The translations under genes and the position numbers were made by a program. The notes beneath the pieces were generated by a model. It did no database searches. It was not told the origin of the DNA and saw nothing but the letters and a program-made list of their open reading frames with translations. Below, in pieces: positions 1-6,798 of a DNA stretch of 11,233 nt. Origin of the DNA: JBBSEZ01 sp038239195 (GTDB lineage: Bacteria; Planctomycetota; Planctomycetia; Gemmatales; Gemmataceae). Position 1 is the stretch's first letter. Each line of letters begins with the position of its first letter. The DNA lies in the NCBI GenBank assembly GCA_038239195.1, contig JBBSEZ010000334.1, forward strand, positions 1 to 11,233. Direction: 5' to 3'.

Positions 1-2
1 CA

Positions 3-938
3 GGCATCGGCTACCGATTTTGGCGACCGGAGCAGTCAGACGAGCGACAGAGACAAGGCAATTCGCCCCGCCCGACAGCCTCGCCTACTGATCTGTTGTT
101 CAGAAGCCGGCCGTTTCGCTCGGCCCCCGGGAACTGCTGGCTCGCCAACAAGGACGCCCTGAAGAAGCAGGCCGAGGCGCAGCTCAAGCAACAGCGCGAG
201 TCGTTCCAGACCACCCTCAAGCGCTTCAAGGAGATGAAGGAGAACCTGGAGAAGGTCGAGCCGGGCAAGCGCACCGCGTTGCAGAAGCGCCAGCTCCAGC
301 AGTACGAGTCGATCCTCAAGAGCTACGCCGCCACCGAGAAGTATTACCAGGGCCTCAGCGTCGATTCCATCGTCGCGCAGATCACCGGCCGGCTGCGGAT
401 CATCAACAGCGTCGCCATCTCGGGCAAGGACGTCTTCATCTCCTGCGGGGAGAGCAAGGGCTACGGCTACGCCGTCTGGCGCATGGGCCATGACTTCAAG
501 AACGCCAAGCAGGTACTGTCCGGCCTCGGCGGCTGCTGCGGGCAGATGGACGTGCAGGTGAGCGGCCCCAATCTGCTGGTGGCCGAGAACACTCGCCACC
601 AGTTCGCCCGCTACGACCGCGATGGCAAGAAGCTCGGCTCCTTCGGCAAGCGCGGCAAGGACACCGACGTCGAGTGCTTCGGCGGGTGCTGCAACCCGAT
701 GAACGTCTGCGCCGGCGCCGCGGGCGACGTCTACACGTCGGAGTCCGAGGGCATCATCAAGCGCTTCAACGCCCGGGGCGAGTTTCAGGGCATGGTCGGC
801 TTCGCGCCGCTGACGGGCGGCTGCAAGAACGTGGCCCTCGCCGTCTCGCCCGACGGCTCGAAGGTCTACTTCTGCGACCTGCCCGGCTCGCGCATCGTCG
901 TCCTGGCGAAGAAGGCCACCGCCCCGAAGGCGGAGTAA
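3..938 (+). CDS. Cys-rich NHL-repeat (beta-propeller) protein, 5' incomplete
   Basis: The frame is open from the left edge to TAA at 936-938, so the true start is outside the window or lost. The first in-frame start-like codon is a TTG at 96, but convincing coding character begins only near 120-150. Numbering from that TTG, residues ~18-85 are a charged helical, probably coiled-coil, segment rich in K, Q and E. Residues ~100-272 resemble NHL-type blades, with a DRDGKKLGSFGKRG turn and a final SPDGSKVYFCDLPG turn. Blade starts carry GGCCGQMD (145-152), GGCCNPMN (196-203) and GGCKN (241-245), and there are further Cys at 117, 194, 205 and 260. Such paired Cys could bind metal or form disulfides; that is inference. 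NHL propellers usually serve as binding scaffolds and sometimes as enzymes. No signal peptide is visible because the N-terminus is missing. It precedes the equally Cys-rich PhnD-like gene on the same strand. The exact function is unknown. Confidence 0.72.
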   Translation, partial: GIGYRFWRPEQSDERQRQGNSPRPTASPTDLLFRSRPFRSAPGNCWLANKDALKKQAEAQLKQQRESFQTTLKRFKEMKENLEKVEPGKRTALQKRQLQQYESILKSYAATEKYYQGLSVDSIVAQITGRLRIINSVAISGKDVFISCGESKGYGYAVWRMGHDFKNAKQVLSGLGGCCGQMDVQVSGPNLLVAENTRHQFARYDRDGKKLGSFGKRGKDTDVECFGGCCNPMNVCAGAAGDVYTSESEGIIKRFNARGEFQGMVGFAPLTGGCKNVALAVSPDGSKVYFCDLPGSRIVVLAKKATAPKAE

Positions 939-964
939 CGCGCCACGTCGTGCCCGAGCGTGAA

Positions 965-1002
965 GGGCTCGCCCGCCGCCCGCCGGGGTCGCGGGCGAGC
1001 CC
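965..1002 (+). terminator. Strong intergenic hairpin after the NHL gene
   Basis: Arms 965-976 (GGGCTCGCCCGC) and 991-1002 (GCGGGCGAGCCC) pair perfectly over 12 bp with a 14-nt loop. It begins 27 bases after the NHL stop codon and ends 32 bases before the PhnD ATG. No T-run follows it, so it is not a classical intrinsic terminator. It may attenuate read-through or protect the 3' end of the upstream mRNA while the downstream gene is expressed separately. Confidence 0.5.
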
Positions 1003-1034
1003 ATCCTCGAACCGTACCCTTCCGAGGCCCCCCC

Positions 1035-1904
1035 ATGCGAACGCACCGCGCGCTGCTGCCTGTCCTGACGCTGGCCGCCGTTGTCGGCCTGTGCTCCCCC
1101 GCCTGCGCTGCCGGCAAGGCGAAAGCCGAGCCGCTCACCCTCGTCGTGATGGACCCCCTCGCGCTTCCTCTGTCGTGCCCCTGTGTGAAGGGCTACGCCC
1201 AGCGCGACTACGAAAAGTTGGCCGCCTACCTGAGCAAGCAACTCGGGCGCCCGGTGCAAGTCCACTTCTCCGAGTCGCTGACCGCCGCCCTGACGAAGAA
1301 GACCTCCGGCAAGGCCGACCTCATCGTCGGCAAGGATTCCGTGGTGCGCGCCGGGGCCAGGGCCAACAAGATCGACGTCGCCTGCGTCGCCGCGCTGACC
1401 GGCAAGGACGGCAAGACGACGCAGACGGGGCTGTGGGTGGTGGCCGACAAGTCCGCCGCGCTGACCGCGTCCGACCTCAAGGGCTACAAGCTGATCTTCG
1501 GCCCCTCCGACTGCGACGAGAAGCACTCCGCCGCCATCGCCCTGCTCAAGGAGCTCGCCGTCCCCATCCCGGCCAGGCTGGAGACGTGCAATTCGTGCAG
1601 CGACGGGGCGACCAGGGCGATCGATGGCCACAAGGCGGGCACCAAGGTCGCCACGGTGATCTCCAGTTACGCTCAACCGCTGCTGGAGGGCTGCGGCACC
1701 ATCAAGAAGGGCGACCTGCGCGTGATCGGCGAGACCGACCCGCTCCCCTTCGTCGCCGCCTTCGTCAACGCGAAGTTGCCCGCCGACGAGCGCGCCGCCA
1801 TTCGGAAAGCCCTGCTGGCGGTCGGCAAGGACGCTGCGCTGCGCCAGGCCCTCGAGACGAAGGCCGGCTTCGTGGCCCCCCCTGCCGCCGCAAAAAAAAA
1901 GTAA
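1035..1904 (+). CDS. Secreted PhnD-like (phosphate/phosphonate-type) periplasmic substrate-binding protein, Cys-rich
   Basis: The protein is 289 residues, and ATG 1035 is chosen because it opens a clear signal peptide: MRTHR, a hydrophobic core (LLPVLTLAAVVGL), then a likely cleavage site near ACA-AG at residues 23-27. The mature part follows the PhnD/SsuA substrate-binding pattern: an opening strand LTLVVMDPLA (34-43), YEKLAAYLSKQLGRPVQV (59-76), a DLIVGKDSVV stretch (95-104), and TGLWVVADKS ... LKGYKLIFGPSDC (132-160). Family members bind phosphonate, phosphite or similar oxyanions for ABC importers, but no permease or ATPase gene is in view. Unusually, the mature protein has seven Cys (48, 50, 117, 160, 185, 188, 220), including CPC and CNSC motifs, so a metal or redox role is possible (inference). 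No good Shine-Dalgarno precedes the ATG. The gene ends in nine A's (AAAKKK-stop), which may allow -1 frameshifting into the downstream propeller. Confidence 0.8.
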   Translation: MRTHRALLPVLTLAAVVGLCSPACAAGKAKAEPLTLVVMDPLALPLSCPCVKGYAQRDYEKLAAYLSKQLGRPVQVHFSESLTAALTKKTSGKADLIVGKDSVVRAGARANKIDVACVAALTGKDGKTTQTGLWVVADKSAALTASDLKGYKLIFGPSDCDEKHSAAIALLKELAVPIPARLETCNSCSDGATRAIDGHKAGTKVATVISSYAQPLLEGCGTIKKGDLRVIGETDPLPFVAAFVNAKLPADERAAIRKALLAVGKDAALRQALETKAGFVAPPAAAKKK

Positions 1905-1934
1905 CCCTGCCGGCCCGCGCGTGGACGGGCTGGC
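1892..1934 (+). promoter_or_regulatory. Candidate programmed -1 frameshift site (A AAA AAG plus stem-loop)
   Basis: A nine-A run (1892-1900) followed by G makes the heptamer A AAA AAG at 1895-1901, correctly phased to the PhnD frame (AAA 1896-1898, AAG 1899-1901, stop TAA 1902-1904). This is the heptamer used by E. coli dnaX. Seven bases later, 1909-1917 (GCCGGCCCG) pairs with 1926-1934 (CGGGCTGGC) over 9 bp including one G-U, with an 8-nt loop. A -1 slip continues at GTA 1901-1903 directly into the propeller frame, which stays open to 3079. The A-run could equally allow RNA polymerase slippage. No upstream SD-like stimulator is evident. Hairpins are common at this GC content, so the stem alone is weak evidence. 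Confidence 0.5.
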
Positions 1935-3079
1935 GCGGCCCGGGCCGTGACGGCCGGGTGGCCTGGCTCCCCGACCGCCTACCCGGCAAGCCGTGCGTGA
2001 TCTGGCGCGCGCCCTTGCCGGGCAAGGGCCTGGGGGGCGTGGCCGCGACGAAGGACCACGTCCTCGTCTCGGGCCGCGAGCTCGTGGATTCGACCGACTC
2101 CTATTCCTGCCTGCGGGCCGACAACGGCAAGGAAGTCTGGAAGCACCTCTGCCCGGCGATGGGTGAGTTGGACTACGGCAATTCTCCCCGCGCCACTCCC
2201 CTGATCCACGGCAAGCACGTCTTCCTCTTCGGCGCCTTTGGCCATCTGCACTGCCTGGAGCTCGCCACCGGCAAGGTCGTGTGGGACATGGACGTGCGCG
2301 AGGACTTCGGCGTCAAGGACGTGCGGAAGTGGGGCCTGTGCTCGTCGCCCCTCATCGCCGACGGCAAGCTCATTCTCAACCCGGGCGGCAAGGGCGCCGC
2401 GCTCGTCGCCCTGGAGCCGGCGACGGGAAAGGTGCTGTGGAAGGCGCCGGGCAAGTCGGCCTCCTACGGCAACTTCTTCGCCGGCACCTTCGGCGGCACC
2501 AGGCAGCTCGTCGGCTTCGACGCCGACTCGCTGGGCGGTTGGGACGTGGCGACGGGCAAGCGCCTGTGGCGGCTGGCGCCGGAGCGCCGCAGCGACTTCA
2601 ACGTGCCGACGCCCATCCAGGTGGGCGAGGAGCTGCTCGTCGCCTGGGAGAACAACGGCACCTTCCTCTACCGCTTCCACAAAGGCGGCAAGATCGAGCC
2701 GAAGCCCCGGGCCTCCTACCCCCGGCTGGCGCCGGACATGCACACGCCCGTCGTGGTCGGGGGGCGGGCTTTCGGCGCCTGGAACGGGCTGCATTGTCTG
2801 GACGTCAAGCAGAAGCTCAAGCCTGTCTGGCTGCGGCGCGAGACGGCGTTCTCGCGCTACGTAAGCCTGGTGGCGTCGCAGGACAGGGTGCTTGCCGTCA
2901 CCCTGGCCGGCGAACTGGTGCTGTTCGACGCCAAGGCGGACAGCTTCCGGGCCCTCGGCCGCGCCAAGCTGCTGGAGGACGAGAGCGGCTGCTACTCCCA
3001 CCCCGCGTTCGTGGGGACGCGGATGTACCTGCGCGCGGATAGCGAACTGCTCTGCGTCGAGCTGGGCCCGCGCCCTTGA
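1901..3079 (+). CDS. PQQ-like (BamB-type) beta-propeller domain without its own start; likely -1 frameshift extension of the PhnD-like protein
   Basis: The propeller frame, counted from GTA 1901, encodes 392 residues and ends at TGA 3077-3079. It opens with WTGWRGPGRDG (residues 8-18), which matches the WxxxRGPxRDG start of planctomycete PQQ-like propellers. Blade motifs of the A-x-G-K-x-x-W type follow at ~73-80, 122-128, 174-180 and 217-223, with further blades to residue ~387. Such propellers are usually extracytoplasmic scaffolds; I see no sign of real PQQ dehydrogenase activity. Downstream of the PhnD stop there is no ATG, GTG or TTG before the WRGP motif. The first candidates are GTG 1958, GTG 1997 and ATG 2159, all inside the conserved fold, and no SD or signal peptide accompanies them. 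A -1 shift at 1895-1901 would fuse it to the PhnD-like protein (289 + 392 = 681 residues) and supply the export signal. Alternatives are a homopolymer sequencing error, CTG 1907 initiation, or a decayed gene. Confidence 0.75.
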   Translation, partial: VTLPARAWTGWRGPGRDGRVAWLPDRLPGKPCVIWRAPLPGKGLGGVAATKDHVLVSGRELVDSTDSYSCLRADNGKEVWKHLCPAMGELDYGNSPRATPLIHGKHVFLFGAFGHLHCLELATGKVVWDMDVREDFGVKDVRKWGLCSSPLIADGKLILNPGGKGAALVALEPATGKVLWKAPGKSASYGNFFAGTFGGTRQLVGFDADSLGGWDVATGKRLWRLAPERRSDFNVPTPIQVGEELLVAWENNGTFLYRFHKGGKIEPKPRASYPRLAPDMHTPVVVGGRAFGAWNGLHCLDVKQKLKPVWLRRETAFSRYVSLVASQDRVLAVTLAGELVLFDAKADSFRALGRAKLLEDESGCYSHPAFVGTRMYLRADSELLCVELGPRP

Positions 3080-3117
3080 GCCCCTCGTCAGCGCGAGCGG
3101 CAGGAAATGGCCTCCCC

Positions 3118-3150
3118 GTAGGACGGCTCTCCCGAGCCGTCCGACAGCTC
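3118..3150 (+). repeat. Palindromic intergenic repeat, copy 1 (possible bidirectional terminator)
   Basis: The core GTAGGACGG is followed by a perfect 9-bp inverted repeat, 3121-3129 with 3134-3142, around loop TCCC. The same core occurs twice in tandem at 4636-4702 in the same orientation. This copy fills the gap between the convergent propeller gene (ends 3079) and glycosyltransferase gene (stop 3149-3151) and touches the latter's stop codon. Its position suits a two-way transcription stop or REP-like element. Confidence 0.65.
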
Positions 3151-4603
3151 AGCGCGAGGCCAGCGCCGGCTCGCGCACGCGGTACACGGTGAACGCCTCG
3201 CTGCGGTAGACCGGCTCCAGCCGGTCGGCTTGCCGCCGCACGAACGGCCCCAAAACCTTGCAACTGCCGGGGAATTGCGGTGCGGCCACCACGTGGGTGG
3301 CGCCAATCTGGCGCAGATAGCCCCAGAGCTGCTCGTCGGACGGCAAGACGTGGAGGCCCGAGGCGCGCCGGCCGGTGTACAGGGCCAGGGCGCGGGGCTT
3401 GTAGAAATAGAAGACGGCGTCGGGTTGCGTCTCCTCGCGGATGAACTCGAACAGGGCCGCCGACTCCGGGGCCGTCACGCCCTCCCGGAACGGCCCGCGC
3501 TCCAGCCGCGCGTAGGTCCCGGCGTAGGAGACGAGGATCGCCACGCTCAGCACGGCCGCCGCCACTCCCTCGCTCCGGGCAGGCAGGGCCCGGCCCACCT
3601 GCCGCAAGCCCTCGCAGGCGTAGAGCACGAACAGGGGCAGCACGGTCAACAGAAAACGTCGCTCTGCAAAGGGCCAGACCATCAGCACCAGGAAGCTGAG
3701 GACGACGAACGGCTCGCAAGGCGTCATCCGCTCGCGCAGCCGGGCGAGGAAGCCGACCGCCGCCAGCACCACCAGCAGCAGGAACAGCGCCTGGGCGGCG
3801 ACGGTGACGTGGCCGTTCTCGAAGAACAGCCCCACCCCTTTCGCCAGCGCATAGGCGTTCCGCGCGTAGAGGAAGGGATCGACCACCAACTGATCGGCAT
3901 AACTGCCATCGACGACGAGCAGCAGTTTCTGCGCGGCGAGGCCGACCGCGAACGCGCCGCCGGCCGCCAGCGCCACCGCGCCAAGGCGGCGGAAGCGATA
4001 CAGTTCGTAGGCAAACAGGGCGGGGACAAGCACGATGCCGACCGTGCGCGTGCCGAAGGCGAGGTAGGCGGTCAGGCCTGCCAGGGCCCCCCACGCCCAG
4101 GGCCTCAGGCGGCCGGGCGGGTCATAGGCGCGCTCCATCAAGTAGAGCGACAGGTAGGCGAACAGGAGAAACGGGAACTCCGACAGGAGCCGATCCTTGT
4201 GCTGCCAGACGAAGGGGTTGAGCCCGACGACGAGGAGACACGCGACGACGTAAGGCGTGGGCAACCGGCGGCCCAGGACCAGCGCCAGCACCCCGAGGAA
4301 GGCGCCGAACGTCAGCACGCTCGCCACCTTCATCGCCTGGAGGTCGAGGCCAAAGACGGCATACACCGGCGCCAGCAGCACCGGGAAGATGGGCGGGTAG
4401 CTTCGCGGCGAAAGATGGGGGTAATGGGGGTTGTAAACGTATCCGGTGTCGGCGTAGGGGCTGCCCTCGGCGAGGTTGCGGGCGTGGGCGACGTAGAGGC
4501 TGAAGTCGTCGCCCCATTCGTGCCCCCCCCGCAGGGTCGCCAGGTGCAGCCCGCAAACCAGTGCGATCGCGGCGGGGACCAGGAAACGGCGGACGTCGAG
4601 CAT
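3149..4603 (-). CDS. GT-C family membrane glycosyltransferase (PMT/ArnT-like), 484 aa
   Basis: The protein is an integral membrane protein with about ten or more hydrophobic segments. The first spans residues ~7-24 and is followed by GDD at 31-33, which fits the acidic motif in the first outer loop of GT-C transferases, where an Asp acts as catalytic base. These enzymes move a sugar from a polyprenyl-phosphate donor to a lipid or glycan acceptor on the outer face of the membrane. Other family-like features are the early PHYPHLSPRSYPP loop and WQHKDRLLSEFPF in the central region. The last ~100 residues form a soluble, presumably extracytoplasmic, domain. ATG 4603-4601 is supported by a GGAGGA ribosome site (4611-4616 complement) 7 nt upstream. 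It lies 124 bp downstream of a second GT-C gene on the same strand, so the two may be co-transcribed unless the tandem palindromes between them stop transcription. Donor and acceptor are unknown. Confidence 0.78.
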   Translation of the reverse strand: MLDVRRFLVPAAIALVCGLHLATLRGGHEWGDDFSLYVAHARNLAEGSPYADTGYVYNPHYPHLSPRSYPPIFPVLLAPVYAVFGLDLQAMKVASVLTFGAFLGVLALVLGRRLPTPYVVACLLVVGLNPFVWQHKDRLLSEFPFLLFAYLSLYLMERAYDPPGRLRPWAWGALAGLTAYLAFGTRTVGIVLVPALFAYELYRFRRLGAVALAAGGAFAVGLAAQKLLLVVDGSYADQLVVDPFLYARNAYALAKGVGLFFENGHVTVAAQALFLLLVVLAAVGFLARLRERMTPCEPFVVLSFLVLMVWPFAERRFLLTVLPLFVLYACEGLRQVGRALPARSEGVAAAVLSVAILVSYAGTYARLERGPFREGVTAPESAALFEFIREETQPDAVFYFYKPRALALYTGRRASGLHVLPSDEQLWGYLRQIGATHVVAAPQFPGSCKVLGPFVRRQADRLEPVYRSEAFTVYRVREPALASR

Positions 4604-4610
4604 GGTGTCA

Positions 4611-4616
4611 TCCTCC
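4611..4616 (-). promoter_or_regulatory. Ribosome binding site fixing the 4603 start
   Basis: On the minus strand GGAGGA lies 7 nt before the ATG at 4603-4601. This is a near-ideal Shine-Dalgarno and confirms the start. Confidence 0.75.
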
Positions 4617-4635
4617 GAATGAAAGCCGAGGCCCT

Positions 4636-4702
4636 GAGCTTGTAGGACGGCCCTCCCGAGCCGTCCGTGAGCTTGTAGGACGGCCCTCCCGAGCCGTCTT
4701 AC
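4636..4702. repeat. Two tandem 33-bp palindromic repeat units (copies 2 and 3)
   Basis: Two units start with GAGCTTGTAGGACGG at 4636 and 4669, giving a period of exactly 33 bp. Each contains GGACGGCCC, loop TCCC, then GAGCCGTC; copy 3 ends in GTCTTAC instead of GTCCGT. Relative to copy 1 (3118-3150) one arm base differs (C for T). In minus-strand RNA this becomes a G-U pair, so the hairpin still forms there, in the sense of the flanking glycosyltransferase mRNA; in plus-strand RNA it is a C-A mismatch. The units occupy most of the 124-bp gap 4604-4727. Confidence 0.75.
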
Positions 4703-4727
4703 AGCAAACCAACTCCTGCCCGTCGCC

Positions 4728-6584
4728 TTAGCGGGGGCCAGCCGATTGAGGACCAGGGACGTTCGCGGTCGCGCTCTCCCGCGCGGGGCGCCCGGCGGCC
4801 CGGGGCGCCATTTCGTAAACCGCGGCCGAGTCGCTGGCGTGAACCAACCGCACCGAGCCCCGATCGACGACTTGCTCCCGGCGGGCGCGCGCCTCCAGGG
4901 CGGCGAGCGTCTGCCCGTGCGCCTTGTTGACGATCAGGAACACGCGGCCGCCCTCGGGGAGGCCCGAAGGCCCGGCCATGCTCAGGTGGGCAGTCGGGAT
5001 GCCGCGACGGCGGAAGTAATACTCCAGCACCGCGTCGGAGGGGCAGGCCGCCACCACGCGGTCGCCCGGGCGGAGCCGCTCCCGGAGCACCTCCACCACC
5101 TGGGGAGCATCGCGCAGCGTCCCCGTGTCGGTCGAGCTCAAAACCGATCCGGAAAGGAGCGTTTGGAGCCCGGCGAGCAGCACCAGGCTCGCGCCCCCAG
5201 CGCCGAGCCCGCTCCGCATCTTGACGGGGAACAGGCGGACGAAGGCGACCAGCCCGGCCGCGGCGGTCAGCAGGTAGAGTGGGAGGACGAACAGCCAGAC
5301 GCGCTCCGGCGGCGCGACGCGCCGCGCCACGGCGAACAGTGCGCACGCCAGGACCGTCAGCAAGGCCAGGGGCATGCCCTGGCGCCCCGTGCGGCGGTGG
5401 AGCGCCAGCCCCGCCAGGAAGCCGGCCGCCAGCAGGAAACCGCTGGGCGCAAGGTCGCGGTTCCACTGCCCCCAGGTCGAGGCCAGCGAGGCCGGCAGCG
5501 CGCCCCCCCACTCGCCCCAGCCCAGCGGCCGGACAAACCGATTGCTGAACAGCGAGGCCGGCCCGCTCACCACGATCACGGGGGCGTATAGCAGGAGGGT
5601 GAGGCCCCCGGCCACAGCGCAGGAGCCGGCCAGCCAGCGCCAGAAGGTGCCGCGGTACTCGGGCGCCACGCCGCGGGCGAGGGCACAGGCCGCCAGCCAG
5701 AGAACGACGGACGCCGTGCCCAGGACCATGGTTGGCACGGTCCACGCGGCCAGGGCGGCGGCGCCGGCAAACGCGGCCCAGGCCAGCACGCTGTGGCGAC
5801 GCAGCAGCGCAGCGCCCAGGGCGGCTTGAAGGACGATCAGCAGCGCCCCGACCGCGTAGCCGCGCGCGTTGGTCGAATACTCCACCAGGGACGACGACCC
5901 CGCGACGAGCCCCGCCGCGGTCCAGCCCGTCGCCGGGTTGTAGAGCAGCCGGCCGAGGAGGTAGACCGCGGGGATGAGGAGCACGCCGGCAAAGAAAGCG
6001 GGGAGGCGGAGCGCCCACGGGGCGTCGCCGAACAGCCGGGCGCTGACGTGGACGAGCAGGGTGTGAAAGACGTGGTTGTTGGGGTATTGGTACTGCGAGA
6101 TGGCCGTCAGGGCCGACGGCGCGAACATTGCGTAGGTGGACGCCTCGTCGTAGCGCATCGGCTGGAAAAGGAAGGCCAGGCGGAGGGCACCGCCCAGCGC
6201 GAGGCAGCCGAACACCCCCGCCATCGTCCAGCGCTCCGCCCGCGCGAGGGCCAGGGCGCCCCACAGGCTCGCGCCATCGCGCCGCAGCTCGGGCGCCAGC
6301 CCCATCAGGAAGGTCGCCAGCCGCTGGCGCTGCCAGACGAGAAGGAGGCCGGTCGGCAGGGCCGCGAGGAGCGGGGCCAGGTTGGGGAGGGTGAGACGGG
6401 CGAGCACGCGCGAGCCGTACTCGTTGAAGAAGGCCCGGCCACCCAGGCCGCGCAGCACGTCCGCGGCGACGTCTCGCGGCAGCGCGGCCAGGCTCAGAAG
6501 CAGCGCGGAGGGAAGCAGCAGGCAGGCTGCGGCGAGAAGGAGGAGCAGGAGCGCGGCCCTACGTCCCTGAGAGGGTGGTTGCAT
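4728..6584 (-). CDS. GT-C family membrane glycosyltransferase (PMT/GT39-like) with N-terminal extension, 618 aa
   Basis: The protein has roughly a dozen hydrophobic segments. Residues ~9-35 and ~65-86 form two segments before the canonical GT-C start. That start is the helix at ~120-140 followed by QPMRYDEAST (141-150), where D146-E147 match the acidic pair of the first outer loop in PMT/ArnT-type enzymes. The next stretch, YQYPNNHVFHTLLVHVSARLFG, is typical of the family. From ~483 to ~595 there is a soluble domain (TLRDAPQVVEVLRERLRPGD ...), then a Pro/Ala-rich tail. It probably transfers a sugar from a polyprenyl-phosphate carrier outside the membrane; the acceptor is unknown. ATG 6584-6582 has an AAAAGGA ribosome site (6594-6600 complement) 9 nt upstream. 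It is divergent from the PD-(D/E)XK-like gene and upstream of the second GT-C gene. The ~110-residue extension before the catalytic helix is unusual and could be an added membrane module. Confidence 0.8.
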   Translation of the reverse strand: MQPPSQGRRAALLLLLLAAACLLLPSALLLSLAALPRDVAADVLRGLGGRAFFNEYGSRVLARLTLPNLAPLLAALPTGLLLVWQRQRLATFLMGLAPELRRDGASLWGALALARAERWTMAGVFGCLALGGALRLAFLFQPMRYDEASTYAMFAPSALTAISQYQYPNNHVFHTLLVHVSARLFGDAPWALRLPAFFAGVLLIPAVYLLGRLLYNPATGWTAAGLVAGSSSLVEYSTNARGYAVGALLIVLQAALGAALLRRHSVLAWAAFAGAAALAAWTVPTMVLGTASVVLWLAACALARGVAPEYRGTFWRWLAGSCAVAGGLTLLLYAPVIVVSGPASLFSNRFVRPLGWGEWGGALPASLASTWGQWNRDLAPSGFLLAAGFLAGLALHRRTGRQGMPLALLTVLACALFAVARRVAPPERVWLFVLPLYLLTAAAGLVAFVRLFPVKMRSGLGAGGASLVLLAGLQTLLSGSVLSSTDTGTLRDAPQVVEVLRERLRPGDRVVAACPSDAVLEYYFRRRGIPTAHLSMAGPSGLPEGGRVFLIVNKAHGQTLAALEARARREQVVDRGSVRLVHASDSAAVYEMAPRAAGRPARESATANVPGPQSAGPR

Positions 6585-6662
6585 GTCTCGAAGTCCTTTT
6601 CGAGTTCCAGCGTCAGGTTGTTGCTAACTGAGGATTTACCAGAACCGGCAGCTTGCGTGCAA

Positions 6663-6684
6663 CCCCGACTTTGCCAGGTCGGGG
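6663..6684. repeat. Small GC hairpin
   Basis: CCCCGAC (6663-6669) pairs with GTCGGGG (6678-6684) around an 8-nt loop. It lies about 80 bp upstream of the minus-strand glycosyltransferase start, beside the larger dyad at 6699-6749, and its role is unknown. Confidence 0.4.
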
Positions 6685-6698
6685 GGCCGGGAGCGCCC

Positions 6699-6749
6699 CG
6701 CTAAGCCGCAAGCGGCGGGCCCGCGAAGTTCGCCGCTTGCGGCTTGGCG
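6699..6749. repeat. 19-bp inverted repeat (MITE/REP-like palindrome)
   Basis: AAGCCGCAAGCGGCG (6703-6717) is perfectly inverted at 6731-6745 (CGCCGCTTGCGGCTT). Four more outer pairs, one of them T-G, bring the stem to 19 bp (6699-6717 with 6731-6749). The spacer is 13 nt. Each arm is itself internally repetitive (CCGC-AAGCGG). I have an impression of having seen CCGCTTGCGGCTTA-like palindromes in planctomycete intergenic DNA, but cannot verify it here. It may be a small non-autonomous element or a terminator against read-through between the divergent units. Confidence 0.65.
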
Positions 6750-6798
6750 AGCAGCGCCCCCGGAAATCTGGCACCACCCGGGGCGTCGTCGGGCGGTT

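Noticed and set aside
36..1676. Long 546-residue open frame on the minus strand
   Set aside because: It is antisense to the NHL and PhnD genes, has low-complexity Gly/Ala/Arg-rich translation and no domain pattern. Long antisense frames are expected at this GC content.
674..1900. Upstream extension of the propeller frame (674-1900) as real coding sequence
   Set aside because: Its translation is Arg/Gly/Pro-rich junk overlapping the better-supported NHL and PhnD frames. Propeller homology begins only after 1901.
3230..4645. Plus-strand 471-residue open frame
   Set aside because: It mirrors the minus-strand glycosyltransferase, which has a ribosome site, membrane segments and a GT-C motif. 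The mirror has only Gln/Arg/Gly-rich sequence.
4636..4702. Tandem 33-bp units as a CRISPR array
   Set aside because: The two units are directly adjacent with no variable spacers, and no cas genes are present.
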